This document shows, in pieces, positions 1-11,704 of a DNA stretch of 64,000 nt (positions within the stretch are counted from its first letter, which is position 1; each line of letters opens with the position of its first letter). The translations under genes and the position numbers were made by a program. This DNA is from Acheta domesticus (lineage: Eukaryota; Arthropoda; Insecta; Orthoptera; Gryllidae), in contig JAHLJT010000631.1 of the NCBI GenBank assembly GCA_031308135.1, positions 35,139,522 through 35,203,521 of the forward strand, written 5' to 3'. The notes below the pieces were generated by a model. It saw only the letters and a program-made list of their open reading frames with translations, searched no databases and was not told the origin of the DNA.

Positions 1-1700
1 TAAGAAAATGTAAATGCTTAATAGGGTTTTTTTCGCTCATTGTTATACTGCGCTTACCAACTGACTTTTCATACAAAGAAGTGGTCACCCACCTTTAAAT
101 ATTTTCTTTTATGTATTACATTATAGAACAGCAACTTCATTTGTATTGTTACACTTGGAGAAACGGTGGTACTGTGTATCCGCATATACTGCACTGCTAT
201 TGCAGTGTTTATGAATACTAGTTTTGTTAAAATATTTAATTTGTTGTGGTGTCATTCCTGAGATTTTATTTGTTCTTGAGCAGTGTTTGTGCTAGCGTTT
301 GGAAAACCTTTGTGAATAGTTTTCCCTTGCAGTATTTTTCTGCTGTAGGCCACTGGTTGTAAAATTGGTTGTTTCTCGTCATATTCCGGCTGTTTGTGGA
401 GAGTGCGATTGACGTGAAGCCGTTGCCCAGGCCATGGGCGCCGGCGCGTGCGTATGTACGGGGGGGGGCCGCGACGGTCGCGTGGTGCGCGTGCCAATTC
501 GCCCGACGCACCGCCGCGTCGGCGGGAAGGTTGGCATTCCTGCGGCATTCCCCGTGACGGCCTCTAATTGAGACTGACGAGCTTTGTGGATGGCCGTTGG
601 CTCAACCTTCTGCAGTTCTGTCCATGGATCTTGTGCCGCGACGCGGCGTGCTCTAATGATATAATTAACCTCTGCCCACGCGGGATAAGGCGTAATGGCA
701 GTGGGGAGGACTTTCGACGGTTATTTTTTCTAATGAAACATGGCGCTTTTTTCTTTCTCTCTCTTTCGCGCTGAAGTCACTTTGTGCCATTTGTGGAAAT
801 GTCACGCATGCGCTGGCTCCTTACACGTCACTGCTCTTACTCCGTAATTGAACTTTAGTGTTCCAGAATGAGAAAATATTTTGCGGAGCATATATCGCTA
901 ATTAAATCGGCTTGTAGGATGGCTTGGCTTATAGGAAGTAAATCTGTCGGCTTAAGCCACATCACATTGTCCAGGATATAGTTCCATGCGGTTGGAATAG
1001 GTTTTCAATGTCGCAATGAATGTTAATCTCAAGAACTGTTATTTTAGAAGTCGTGCTGCATGGCTTGTAAAAGAACAAACGGAAAATGATTGTCGCCAAC
1101 TCCTGCGAATAGTATCTTAATAAAAAAATATTTTAATTTTTGATCTTTTTCCGTAGTGTGAAGAGGCTGCTGTGTAGAAGTCCGTTCTACTTTAGAATCC
1201 TCGTCTTTATACGGCGCTGCAGCGTTGTATGTGCGTAGTCTCCCAATTTTTCTCTTGCGACTGGATTACCTTTGCCTTTTGTGTTTCCCATTTTGCGAAC
1301 CATTTCGATATCGTTGTTTTGCTTGCCGTGCTAGTGATGTCGGGACTGTCTAGGAGTCTGCGGTCCTTTTCAAAATAGGTAGGTAAATGAAACTAACTGA
1401 ATGAGAACGCCAAAAGGTTCCTTTGTTAATGCAGAAATAAATAAAAGAAGGTGAGAAAGCCATTGTTAAAAGTTAATTGGCTTGATATATATGTATGTAT
1501 GTATGTGGGTAAACTCCTTTATTCCTATAGCCAGCGTTTGCGTGTGGGCCAAATGCCAAATCCCACGGAAGTGCGCAAAGTCCCGAGTCACGAGGAGTAA
1601 AAAAAAAAGCCCCATTGAATCCAGGTGGTACACTGTAGGAATAATTACTACTTAATTTGCGATCCCCCTTGACATATTGCTTTAACCCGCTCCTCGTGTT
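1..1700. other. A+T-rich non-coding stretch with one small GC patch
   Basis: I see no gene here. A 150-bp GC-rich patch at about 415-560 contains a run of G. A short TATG microsatellite lies near 1490-1506. Reading frames reach at most 127 codons and resemble nothing I know. Confidence 0.6.
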
Positions 1701-1860
1701 TATCGTGAGCGGCGGCGTAATGTTGCTGAAAAGAGAGCGTGACGCAGCGCCGAGCGAGTTCGTGAAGGGCCTGAGGTGGAGCGGGCGCGCTCCCGGAAGG
1801 CGCCCGGCTGAGATCGCTCCGGGCCAGCGTTGCGCCGGCTCTGCAGCGTCCAACACCGAT
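1700..1860. other. GC-rich CpG island
   Basis: A dense CpG patch lies directly before a SINE body. Several overlapping frames are open on both strands because stop codons are rare in this composition, so none is called as coding. Confidence 0.6.
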
Positions 1861-1889
1861 GGGGCCGACGATCGTGTCCCGTCAATTTC

Positions 1890-2150
1890 GACACACAGCT
1901 ACATACGGAGATCGAACTCATCCTGGAGGAGAATTCTAGCGACCTGCCGATCTGATCGATGGTTTTCTGTGGTTTCTCCGATCGATACAAATCGAAAGCC
2001 GAAGCAGGTCGAACGGGTCATGGGCCGGGTACGATTTTTCTTTCCTCTGCCTTGTTCTATTCTCCCCACTTACTTACGCACGTACTTTCATGCACCAACT
2101 ACCACACATGTCGGCAACTAAGGGCCTTTTCCTGACTAGGGTGGTACCCC
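1890..2150 (+). mobile_element. tRNA-derived SINE, body fragment
   Basis: The stretch matches the body of the window's main SINE family in sense orientation. It has the block GGAGAATTCTAGC near 1928, then a TCGGTAGTTTTC-like block, a GTTTCTCCGATC block and a pyrimidine-rich stretch ending in CACACATGTC. The tRNA-like head is not recognisable. It abuts an opposite-strand copy at 2168, giving a tail-to-tail pair. Confidence 0.65.
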
Positions 2151-2167
2151 GATAAGGGAGGAGGAGG

Positions 2168-2640
2168 AGGATTGAATGATGAATTGATGTTTCCGGGCAC
2201 GTTAACTGCTACTGTCGTTAGTCCTGTCAAGGTAGTGAATGTTTTATCGCGGAAGGTAACAGGTTCCTCTCGCGTTAGAAGGTGACATCCGCCCGACCTG
2301 CACCTCGCCTTGCAGGAGATTTCCCTTCCCAGATATCTCCCTTACTGATGCACCACCTTAGCTGTCTCGATTGGTCTCCAGACGTGAGTGGTAGTGTAGT
2401 GTTTGCGTGTGTGAGGTGAGATGATCGGACAAGGAAGAGGAAGAAAACGTCGCGCTCTTTCAGCGAACCGTTGGTTAGGATACTGTCGATATTGATTTCA
2501 AACCAAGGAAGCGTAGCTATTTAACTAGTGAAGAAAACTCGCCATTGTCGAGTCTCGAACACTAGGACCTCCCGGTCACAGTCGGTGCAGAGACTGACTG
2601 CAGAGACCGAAAGACAAACTAAACGTACCCGGTGTAGAAG
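2168..2640 (-). mobile_element. tRNA-derived SINE, nearly complete copy
   Basis: Read on the minus strand, a tRNA-like head with a B-box-like GTGTTCGAGACTC (complement of 2550-2562) is followed by the family body and a simple tail of ATTGA/AATGA units at 2168-2190. The block containing GAATTCTAG, present in sister copies, has been deleted. The sisters are at 11705, 30845, 36355, 55400, 55780 and 58231. tRNA-derived SINEs are copied by LINE reverse transcriptases; which LINE serves this family cannot be told from this window. Confidence 0.72.
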
Positions 2641-3590
2641 AGAAAATCCCCCGCAAGCCGACGTGCATATCACACCATTCAGCGGGAAGGAACATTGCCT
2701 TCTCCTCAGCTAAACATTCACTTCACTAACGACTAAATACCAAAACAGTTGACGTGCCAGTCACTTGAACCAATCTGTCCCGGAAGGCCTGGAGGAGAGC
2801 GACAGGATGCGGCCTTGCGCTAGAAATAGGTTGAACGGCTCTTCTTCTTCTTCTCCTCTTTCTCCTTTTCGGTTTCCTCCTTTTTACCATTCCTTTTTCT
2901 TTTTAAGTTTTTTCGTGCTTTCGCTCATTCTTTTTCCCATTCGCCTCTCTCTTCTTTCTCTGCAGGTTTGGCGAATGTATGCTTAGTGAACTGTGAAATA
3001 TTGAATTGTTTAAATGATATGGGAAACATGGTACGTTGTATTTGTCATCAGCTGCAGAAATGTTAGTTGTAAATGAACTTGCTTTGCACAGAGTATAATG
3101 CCACATCTATAGCTCACAAATCTGGGTATTAGCGTTTAAGAAACACAAATTACTCCAATATTTGCAACTTATTCGAAATGCTCATGGAGTATTTCAGTCT
3201 CATCACATGATAAGATTTAGTGTTTAGAATATGAGGCTCTTCGGACGTTCTAGAAAGGGAACCGTGAACATGAGATGGCGCTCCCGACCAAAGTGATAAT
3301 TATTTTCCTTTGTTTCGAGGTTGGACCGTGCCAGAGGATACATGAGTGAAAAATTGTCTCGTACGCATAGGATCTTCTTTAAACATATTTATAGTTTCGT
3401 GTATTTACTTACTAAGTATGAATCGGTAGAAATAATTGGTATTGCTTGGAAAGTTAAAATTCTTGTGTTATTTGCGCGCTCAATTCGACGGTGGGCGGCG
3501 GAAAGCGAGGAGGTGGAGGGCACAGGCAAACAGAGCGGTTGGGTATGAGTCTTGTTGTACGTCATAAATTATGAATTGGTTGAAATAATA
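2640..3590. other. Non-coding stretch with a long pyrimidine tract
   Basis: There is no gene. A strongly pyrimidine-rich tract at 2838-2966 ends in CTCTGCAG/GTTTGG. It could act as a 3' splice site, but the sequence after it has a weak donor and a poor coding frame. Confidence 0.5.
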
Positions 3591-3592
3591 CC

Positions 3593-4030
3593 TTGATGTT
3601 GGTCGGAATGTGATGTTCGTAGTGTCACCTCGGTATCGTGTCGGAGCTTGATGTTGCTCGGAATATGATGTTCGTGGTGCCACCCCGGTATCCTGTTGGA
3701 GCTTGATGTTGGTCGGAATGTGATGTTCGTGGTGTCACCCCGGTATCCTGTTGGAGCTTGATGTTGGTCGGAATGTGATGTTCGTGGTGTCACCCCGGTA
3801 TCCTGTTGGAGCTTGATGTTACTCAGAATGTGATGTCCGTGGTGTCACCCCGGTATCCTGTTGGAGCTTGATGTTGGTCGGAATGTGATGTTCGTGGTGT
3901 CACCCCGGTATCCTGTTGGAGCTTGATGTTACTCGGAATGTGATGTCCGTGGTGTCACCCCGGTATCCTGTTGGAGCTTGATGTTGGTCGGAATGTGATG
4001 TCCGTGGTGTCACCCCGGTATCCTGTTGGA
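3593..4030. repeat. 55-bp minisatellite, eight copies
   Basis: Units begin at 3593, 3648, 3703, 3758, 3813, 3868, 3923 and 3978, an exact 55-bp period with each unit starting TTGATGTT. Most units continue GGTCGG, while units 5 and 7 continue ACTCAG or ACTCGG and carry GTCCG in place of GTTCG. Copies 4-7 therefore alternate as a 110-bp higher-order dimer. Because 55 is not a multiple of three, the minus-strand reading frames over it cycle through all frames and are not genes. Confidence 0.97.
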
Positions 4031-4034
4031 CTGG

Positions 4035-4440
4035 ACAGAAGATACCGAAGCGGGTGAGGTGGAGCTGGCGAAGCGGGGTAGGGTGGGCGTGGTGGATTGG
4101 GGCGGGGCGAGGCGGGGTCACGGTTGCCCGCGGCGCATCGTGCGCCGGCCGAAGAGCAACTGGTCGCGTCGACGGGGCGGGGCGGAGTGCGGCACGGCGC
4201 CCGCGGTCGCCCGCGCGTGAAAGGCCCGTCGTCGCCCCCCGCCCCGCCCCGCCCCGCCCCGCCCCGCCCCGCCCGGCCCCGCCCGGCCCCGCCCGGCCCG
4301 CCTGTCCCACCGCTAATGGCCGCACTTAGGGCTTATTTTCGCCTGGGATTGCGCGCCCGGCCTGGCCCGGCGCCCGCCGTCCGCCGCCGATCGCCCAAAG
4401 ACGTGCGCGCGCCCGCCGACGCTTCCTGCTCTCCCCCATT
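4035..4440. other. CpG island with (CCCCG)n array
   Basis: The island starts where the minisatellite ends. It contains about 70 bp of CCCCG/CCCGG pentamers at 4232-4305, C-rich on the plus strand and so G-quadruplex-prone on the minus strand. Frames of up to 232 codons are open over it on both strands; they are alanine-proline-arginine-rich and are treated as composition artefacts. Confidence 0.75.
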
Positions 4441-5390
4441 AGATTGTTTGGGAAAGTGGCGCCCACAACTGAACCGCTCTCGCGGCGTCGAACTCTCTGG
4501 AGTCGGTCGGCGACGGGATAGAGGTCCATCATGCGCCATTGGAGAAAACGGCGTCCGCCGTCAAACTATCTTCCTCTTGGAGTGCAAATTTGGGAGCTAT
4601 GATTGTCAGGAGCGATACCTTCCACTTCTCTCAGAGGGGTTCAGATCGCGGTGCAAGTTTGTGGAATTTGCTGTGGCCGATGTACATTCGACAGTTGTTT
4701 TCAAGTTCTACCGTTTCCGCTGCCTCTCAAGCTGCTGCTTCTCCCGTTCTCACTCTGTGTGTCAACTTGTTTTGCAGCGCGTAATTATTATGTAAGTGGA
4801 GCCGCTGGAAAATATTTTTTTAAGTTAGGTCGATACGTAACATTCTGGTCGTTTCGACGACTCAGCCATCCCTACTTCTCTAAACTTCCCATTCTTCCTG
4901 AGTTCCCAAGACATTCCTCTCCAGCGTCTTTCCTGCTGGGATGAGACTCTCTATCTCCTCGGCTGTCAGTGGAGGCCTATGGGCCCAAAACAGCCTATTG
5001 TAGGTTTTTTTTATGCTGAGGTACTCCGTAGGCCCATCTCGGCTGTTTATTCCTAGTTTTGAAAGAGATTACCAAAGTCTGAACTGCGAAAGATGATTTC
5101 CAGATGACGTATGGGTGGGAAAACACCACCATGCTAAAACACACTTCGTCCAAACCATACGAGCGATTAGAAATGGATGTAACTCGTATTTGCACGAATA
5201 TGTTCCTAGCCCCACCTCCACACAGTACGATTAGGAACGGAAGGTAGAGGTTTGGAAGGTGATACTCGGTGATTCGGGGATCACCAAGTTGCAACATACA
5301 GACAAGCTTCCTGCCCGAGGCGGAAATCGACACTCTAGACTTTCGAGAAGAGAATGTCAAGGCTTAACAATCGCGGCTACGTAGGTGGGA
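4440..5390. other. Non-coding stretch, unassigned
   Basis: A minus-strand frame at 4995-5360 (121 codons, no recognised domain) ends next to the AAT array and may be remnant transposon sequence, but nothing supports this beyond length. A GTAAGT donor-like site follows a TTTTGCAG acceptor-like site at 4771-4798, only 14 bp apart. Confidence 0.4.
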
Positions 5391-5391
5391 A

Positions 5392-5401
5392 AATAATAAT
5401 A

Positions 5402-5440
<39 letters not shown>
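5392..5440. repeat. (AAT)n microsatellite
   Basis: About 16 AAT units with one interruption near 5403. The array is the inverted partner of the ATT array at 5621-5686. Confidence 0.95.
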
Positions 5441-5442
<2 letters not shown>

Positions 5443-5619
5443 TAAAATTTTCTCGATCCGATGGCCGAGATCGGCAAGGCAGTAGTGCAGCTAAGGCAGC
5501 ATTAAAATACCGATTCTCCCGTAGAGAAAAAGTAACGTGCATCTACCCCAATAATCAAGTTTGCCCGGAGGATGCACGTATCGCCTGGTCCCATAATAGC
5601 CGATTCGCGAAACCAAAAA

Positions 5620-5620
<1 letters not shown>

Positions 5621-5682
<62 letters not shown>

Positions 5683-5686
5683 TATT
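5621..5686. repeat. (ATT)n microsatellite
   Basis: About 20 ATT units with two ATC interruptions near 5671-5678. With the AAT array 180 bp upstream it could pair into a stem of about 50 bp enclosing a unique, moderately GC-rich spacer. Confidence 0.95.
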
Positions 5687-5764
5687 GTCTTTCCACTATT
5701 GGCCCATCATGATTCGTACCATAATACTTGAGCGTAAATTTCCAGGCTTGGCCCGTTGAGGTAT

Positions 5765-5945
5765 TGTGAGAGGTGGTGGGCCAGCCTGCGCCTGCGGTCA
5801 GCCTCCTCAGCGCGGCGCCGGCGGCGCAGGGGGCGCGGGCGGCGCTGATCTATGGCGCTAATTAATCGGCCCCGCGCGGGCGACGCGCCGCCCCCCGCCC
5901 CGCCCCCTCCCCAGCGCCCGCTGCGCCGCCCCCAGACGCATTGCA
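5765..5945. other. GC-rich CpG island
   Basis: A short island rich in GGCGC and CCCCGCCC motifs with undepleted CpG. No gene is visible. Confidence 0.65.
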
Positions 5946-6600
5946 AATGGAGTCAGCAGCAGACCAAGTGCGCGCAGGCCACTTCGTGGTGTGATTGATG
6001 TGCGACTGAACAACGGAATTGGAACACTTGTCAGACGTGCAAAGATTGTTCCGTCACGCCACTGAAGTAGCTAATGGAGAGCGTCGCTTCTTGTGCGACG
6101 GCGTGTGGGTTTATGAATAACCGAGCGTTACGTGGCCGTAACCGTTGCGTTGCCTGGAAGGCTGTGGTTTTTGCCCCGCGTTCGTTGAAGTGGTTGTGGT
6201 CGCAAGTTGTGGTCCACCGTTCACGTGTCTCTTGTTCCTGAGGGGCGCGATGGACTATCGCGGTGCACAGCTTGCTGTGCTACGATGTGTGCCATCCCGC
6301 ACTAACACCGATCAATGGTTTTGGTATATGCTCGTGCCCATTGGATATTATTGGTGCAAGATTAACGAGAACTAGTGGTGTTACAGAATGGCACGGACTC
6401 TCCCGCATTAGTTTTGTATTTCCTTTCGTCTGGGCTAGCTATTCGGACTTGCCACATACTATTACCAGCTGCCATCTATCGCCGCCTGAAGTACATAGTT
6501 TCGGCATTTTCTTAATTTTCCGGTTTCCTAATAAAAGAACGCAAATATCATTTTAAGAATATTAAAGAACATTAAAACCTCGTCCTAAATGTAAATTTTC
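5946..6600. other. Non-coding stretch
   Basis: Two overlapping short frames (6145-6375 and 6263-6556) show no recognisable domain. I see no other structure. Confidence 0.5.
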
Positions 6601-7850
6601 TTTCAAAAATTTGGAACCAGTTTTAAGAAAATGGTGTTTAAGCGCTTTTGTAAATGCGAAATGTGAAGGCCTTTTTCTTTTCGAAAACCTTCATTGTAAA
6701 TTTTTTGAAGCACTTTACTTGACAAATACAATAGTGTTCACAAATTGCTGGAAACAGGCACATTAATGGTAGAGGTCTTTCAAAAAACTTACATTTGTGT
6801 AATTTAAAAAAAGCAACAACATGAACTTTACATCATATTAAAGATTTCAATTAGCACTACCCGTTCAAAAAGCTTGAAAAAAAACATGGAACCGTTTTGA
6901 GAAAATGGCGTTTGAGCGTTTCTGAAAATGCGGAATTTTGAGCTAGTTTTCACAGAAAACTATTGAGTTTTCGAGAAACTTTATCTGCCATTATTTAAAG
7001 TACATATGCTCATAAATATAATAATCTGAACAAATTGCCGCTAGTAAAAATATTAACAACGTGAAAGAAGTCAAAAAAACTTAAATTTATGTAATTTTTG
7101 AAAAAACAAAAGAATAGAGCAATATGGCGTTTATGCCATCTCATAGAGTACATTAGGCAATATCCTTACTAAAAGTAAAAAAAAAAAATTAGAGCCGTTT
7201 TTGAGAAAATCTTGTTTTTGTTATTTTTTAAAATTGCACATACTCTATGCAATATTGCGCGAAAACGACTATTGTTTAAAAAAAAATGGTACATGACCTT
7301 AATGAAAGAACACACTATGGAGAACAAACTTTATTTGAAGAACTCTCCATCTTCAATTTTGTAGTTGCAGGAAGACGCCGAAAAAATTGAAAATTTTGCA
7401 ATTTTCGAAAATTCAGAGTTAACAGCGAAAATAGGACTTATTCCACCTTTAAAAGTGTATTTTACTTTATTCTTACAAGAAATTTGAAGAAAAATTTGGA
7501 GCCGTTCCTTAGAAAATTTTGAAAATGTCCGGGAGGCTTCATGTAAAATACCTCCAAATTTTGAAGAAAGTTTTTCAAAATCGCAGCTCCTCGATTCGAG
7601 CCAGATCGACTTGGGAATATGCATTTTGGAACCGCCTACGTATGGTTTTGGTAGTAGTCGTTTTCACAGACAGATACACTGGTGGACGGACGGACGGATT
7701 TTTGAAAAAAGTAAACAACACGTTTTCGGTATCAGGGAACTTCAAAACGTGTATTTCCGTTGAAATCTCAAAATCGATTTTCTACAGCATTACTTAACGT
7801 TCCCTATACTACGTAGAATACTCCGTATATACACGTACGTATACGGGAAA
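6600..7850. repeat. Degenerate ~300-bp tandem repeat of dispersed-element type
   Basis: A core reading GGAACC or GAGCC, then GTTTTGAGAAAATGG, recurs at about 6613, 6888, 7191 and 7498, with spacings of 275, 303 and 307 bp. A second shared block, AAAAAACTTACATTTGTGTAA or close to it, precedes units 2 and 3. The array ends in a region with GGAC tetramers (7682-7695) and an AACGTGTATTTCCGTTGAAA block at about 7745-7765, which looks like the terminus of a dispersed element. No intact reading frame is present. Confidence 0.7.
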
Positions 7851-8890
7851 ATAAAAAAGATACTTTAATCACAAAGCTGAGATAATACGAATAAATATAA
7901 GTTCGGACTTACAGTTGGTTCTTTTATTTGTGTGGAACGGTTTTTGTACTGGTTTTGAATTATTATGCGAATATTAAGAAATTATAAAAGACGGCGGTAC
8001 TATCAAGTATTTAATCGTTCTTGTGGAAAGTAAATCGTGGAAAATATCCGTCATGGCGAGACATGCCATACATAAGCTAAATATGTGACTATTTCTCGAA
8101 AAGTCAGCCCTCCATATGACCCTTTACTTCATCATAACTGCTAGTGTTCATTCATAGACCTATTCGAAATTCCTTAAGGTGATATACAATTTGAAGGTAA
8201 TTTGCTCATGATTCGTTCTTGCTCGTTGACGCTTCTACGAAGATATCGAATAAATGTGGCTTGCTCTAGTTGTGAACGACTCTTCAGTGAGAGAGAACCC
8301 ACACATAATTCTTGCAATGTCTATTGCCACGTTTCGTCTAATGGTATTTTTCTGTTCCTTGTCACGTAACACTGACTCTGCGGACTACCAGCGTCAGTAG
8401 GAAAGTTATTCTGTAATGAACGATATGCAAATGTTATTGTGTTACGTTTGAAATGATGAGTTTTAGTTTGTGCGGACGAAAGTCTCCTTGCGTTGCACAC
8501 AATGGATTGCGAGGAGGGGGGAGAGCGTGTCCTATCTAGCGTCCTCGTGTCCAAGGTCGAGCACCGAGTGTAATAAACACATTATTCTTTGAATCGCTAA
8601 AAACACATTTTAAGTTCATCACTCAAGTAGATTATTTGACTTTAAGAAATGACCAAAATTTTTATCTTGGCAGGTAATGGAAAGCATGCAGAAGTCTTCG
8701 GTTCGTTCTAAATTATAAGACGTCGTGCTGGAGAATGTTTGGGATATATTTTTATTCCATCAGAGAAATGTTTGACTATTTCCTTAACTGTTTGGAAATG
8801 GTTTATCTCTAAACATTTTAAAATTTTCTTTGAAACACTAATTCATCTCGTTGTTTAACGTCAGTAGTGAACGTTTTCTAATGTGAATTC
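7851..8890. other. A+T-rich non-coding stretch
   Basis: No gene seen. A weak acceptor/donor junction (TTTTTATCTTGGCAG/GTAATG) lies at about 8672/8673. Confidence 0.5.
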
Positions 8891-8956
8891 TCTTTCTGTG
8901 CAGGTACGTGTTTCGCGGTGCTACACAGGCGGCGCCATTGAACCGGCTACGTGAGT
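8888..8956 (+). promoter_or_regulatory. Candidate recursive splice site with 47-bp RS-exon
   Basis: The pyrimidine-rich TTCTCTTTCTGTGCAG ends at 8903 and is followed at once by a donor-like GTACGT (8904-8909). A second, strong donor GTGAGT starts at 8951, so 8904-8950 could be a 47-bp exon or a recursive-splicing exon. Two frames across it lack stops, but the peptide is not recognisable. In animals such juxtaposed sites allow long introns to be removed stepwise. It is equally possible that this is a chance match. Confidence 0.4.
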
Positions 8957-11440
8957 GACTTCTTCCGACTTCTGGGGAGGGCCGCCCCAGGGCTTCTACT
9001 AGGTATTCGTGTGCTCCTGTTTTATTTGGCAATTTTCTTCCTGCAAATCTCAAATTATTGAATTGTGTGAATAACATGTGTATAGCTACGTTTTTTTTAG
9101 CCAGTTTTGTAAACCAGTTGTCGTCATTATGTTTATGAGAAGATAATTTATTTTTCATAATTTCTGAAGTCTGTGAAATAAAAATTCGGGCGTTTGAAAG
9201 AAAATATCCAGCTTAAGTATAAAAACAGTAATTTAACGCTAACAAAGTAATACCGACTAAAATACAAAGTAGTACAGACTAAAGGAAATGTGTAATTGAC
9301 ACGTAGCGGTCTCGTTAATCGAACAAACGTGTTTTCTCTCTCTCCCTTTTGCCGTCTTGATTTTCCTCTCGATGTGTAATCGTGTCGGACGACTGCTTGG
9401 CCAAGCGATCGGCGTCTGGCGGTGGAGGTCACTCGAAGCGACAAGCGCGGATCTCGCGCTGCGCGGCTGCACTATGGCTTCTGAGGCCAATTTGTGTGGC
9501 CAAAATTAATGACTGTGAATTGTGAAGAATGTGTTAAATCTAAATGCACCAAACGCATTATAACAACAAACTCACACATAATTCTGCAGAACCCACACAA
9601 AATTTGCGAAGCATTTCTAATATTTTTACTACAAATTTTCAACAAATACATACCAGCTTAACTTTACTATTTGCTAATTTTATCTCGTACAAAACATATA
9701 CCGGAATTATATCAGCTTTCAAAATAGTTTCGTCAGAATAAGACCCAAGCATGTCAAACCCTGCCAATTTTCTAAAAGTCAATCCAGATTTTGAGGTTAT
9801 GGTTAATAGAATTAAAATTCAGAGGATCGGATAATGTAACGATTTTTAGGAACTCCGAATCGAATTCCGTATTCAAACTATTTGTTACGAGAAATTCATT
9901 TTTGGGGGATAACTAAATAACCGGTTTCAAGGGGAAAAGTATAAACATGCAAACACAGCACACTTTTCTATTATACTTCACAGTATGGTTCATAGAGAGT
10001 TCATTTATGAAAGTTGAAAAATTGTGTTTTGGCCACAGAATCGTGTCCCAGAAATCCTAGTGGGCTGTGCGATTGGGATTGGCTGCTCTTCGTGGCTCTG
10101 TCGGGGCTATTTCCTCATTCTGACCCGCCGAAACCGTGTATTTATGCCAGGGGGTGGTTTGAAGCTCGTTTTAACTGTTGAATACACGAAAGGTGCGAGT
10201 TGGTCATGGAGTAGGCGTTGCGTGCATCGCAGCGTTGAAGATGACTGACGGGGCGGATGTTATTAGGAGGCATTCCGAGGCGCGGAGTGACGTGGGCGAT
10301 TGGCCGCTGGGCGCGCGAACGAGAGGCTTCGTGGCGGCCTAAGTAATTCTAATGAGGTGTCAATTGGCCGTCTGCGGACGCGGGTGAGCCCGGCGCCCTC
10401 AAAAGAGGACTTGACTTGACTGGCCGCCCGCTCGTGTGCCTCTCTGCCGTTGCGTCGGTAGTACTTACATTGGACACGCGGACTGAATGGCGTCGCTGTT
10501 ACCACAGAAGTTCAACGTCGAAGAGCTGAGCAGTCACACGAACAGCAGTCACTCGAATATTCTGGACGTATTTACTCAGTTCGAAAATTAAATTGTAATA
10601 AAAAAATACTCATACGTGAACATCTTAGTCCGTTCATGTTAAAAAGATGCATATCTTTCCGCAAGCTTAATTTTAATATGTACGAAATGAGCCAATAAAC
10701 ATGGCTTTATTGTAGAGACCGCTTTAATATTTTGGGTAGTGATTTATGAATTCCTTTTTAAAATTGCCCATAAACAGATAGTATCTCTTATTCTATTTAT
10801 TTCATTATTCTTTTCATTGTATATGTGGTTTTTATCCGCCAGTGAAATGTACTTTCATCTCTCCATTAATATAACCGACGTTCTTGTTTTTACTATTGGT
10901 GCTGAACTCGAAATGTGATATCATATTGAAGTTTCTAGAATACACGAAATAACAAAGAGTAAACACGAAGTTACAGCGCTGAATGTCATCCTGTAGCATA
11001 GCCACTATTTGTTCTGTATCTAGGAGAACGTATGTCGAAGAACTTTGATTGTATCGAATATTCTACCCGATTCGTGGGTCAATATTGAGGCGTCGTTAGT
11101 AGCAGGCTGCGAACTAGCAATTTTTTCTAGGAGGGGACGTTAAATGAATCATACATTGAGGAAGAGGGGGCGTCGTCGAATTAACAAGTGGTTCGAAGAC
11201 TATCGTCACTCACGCAGCACAGACTTGGCTACAGCTTTTGAATGCTCTCTGGGAAAAAAGCATAATTTTCCTGATTTGACCCTTTTTAAAAGTGAACATT
11301 TTAAATGAAACATCTCCATACGTATTAATTATGCCACTGAAGAGATAAATTCTTCCCCGGAATGGGAGGGACGATCCTTGCATCCGCCCGCTGGTTAGTA
11401 GAATGACTGTTTTCCGAGTCGTGTGCGGGATCGCCAACAC
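8957..11440. other. Non-coding stretch
   Basis: Mostly A+T-rich. Short frames (up to 106 codons) show no domain. A mildly GC-rich segment lies at 10230-10480. No repeat family was recognised. Confidence 0.5.
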
Positions 11441-11680
11441 TACCCCGCGGAGCGTGGAGAGGTGATACGCCACCTCCCGGCGCGTTGTCCTCTGGGGGGA
11501 GGGGGAGGGGGGAGGCGCATTGGGATGCAAAGCGCGCGCGGGCGCCGGCGCGGGCCGCGTCGCCTTCGCCTCCGCCGCCCTTGGGCGCCCCGCCGCGCGC
11601 GCGCGCCGTAAAGCCGTCTGGCGCAGCGTGCGACGCCTCGCCTCGCCTCGCGCCTGCCGCACAGTGGTCTGTACAGGGGA
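11440..11680. other. GC-rich CpG island
   Basis: The island contains a GGGGGAGGGGG run and CGCG-rich blocks. Frames of up to 192 codons overlap on both strands and look like composition artefacts. Confidence 0.7.
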
Positions 11681-11704
11681 CAACGCTCCGAATACGCAAA
11701 ACAT

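Noticed and set aside
3569..4325. Minus-strand repetitive proteins with HIPSNIK/SHSDQHQ units
   Set aside because: These are translations of the 55-bp minisatellite; the period is not a multiple of three, so no stable protein repeat is encoded.
4771..4798. 14-bp micro-exon between TTTTGCAG and GTAAGT
   Set aside because: Too short for ordinary exon definition, and no flanking exon is recognisable; chance spacing is likely.
9450..9960. CRISPR or regular spacer array
   Set aside because: No regularly spaced repeats; the DNA is plainly eukaryotic.
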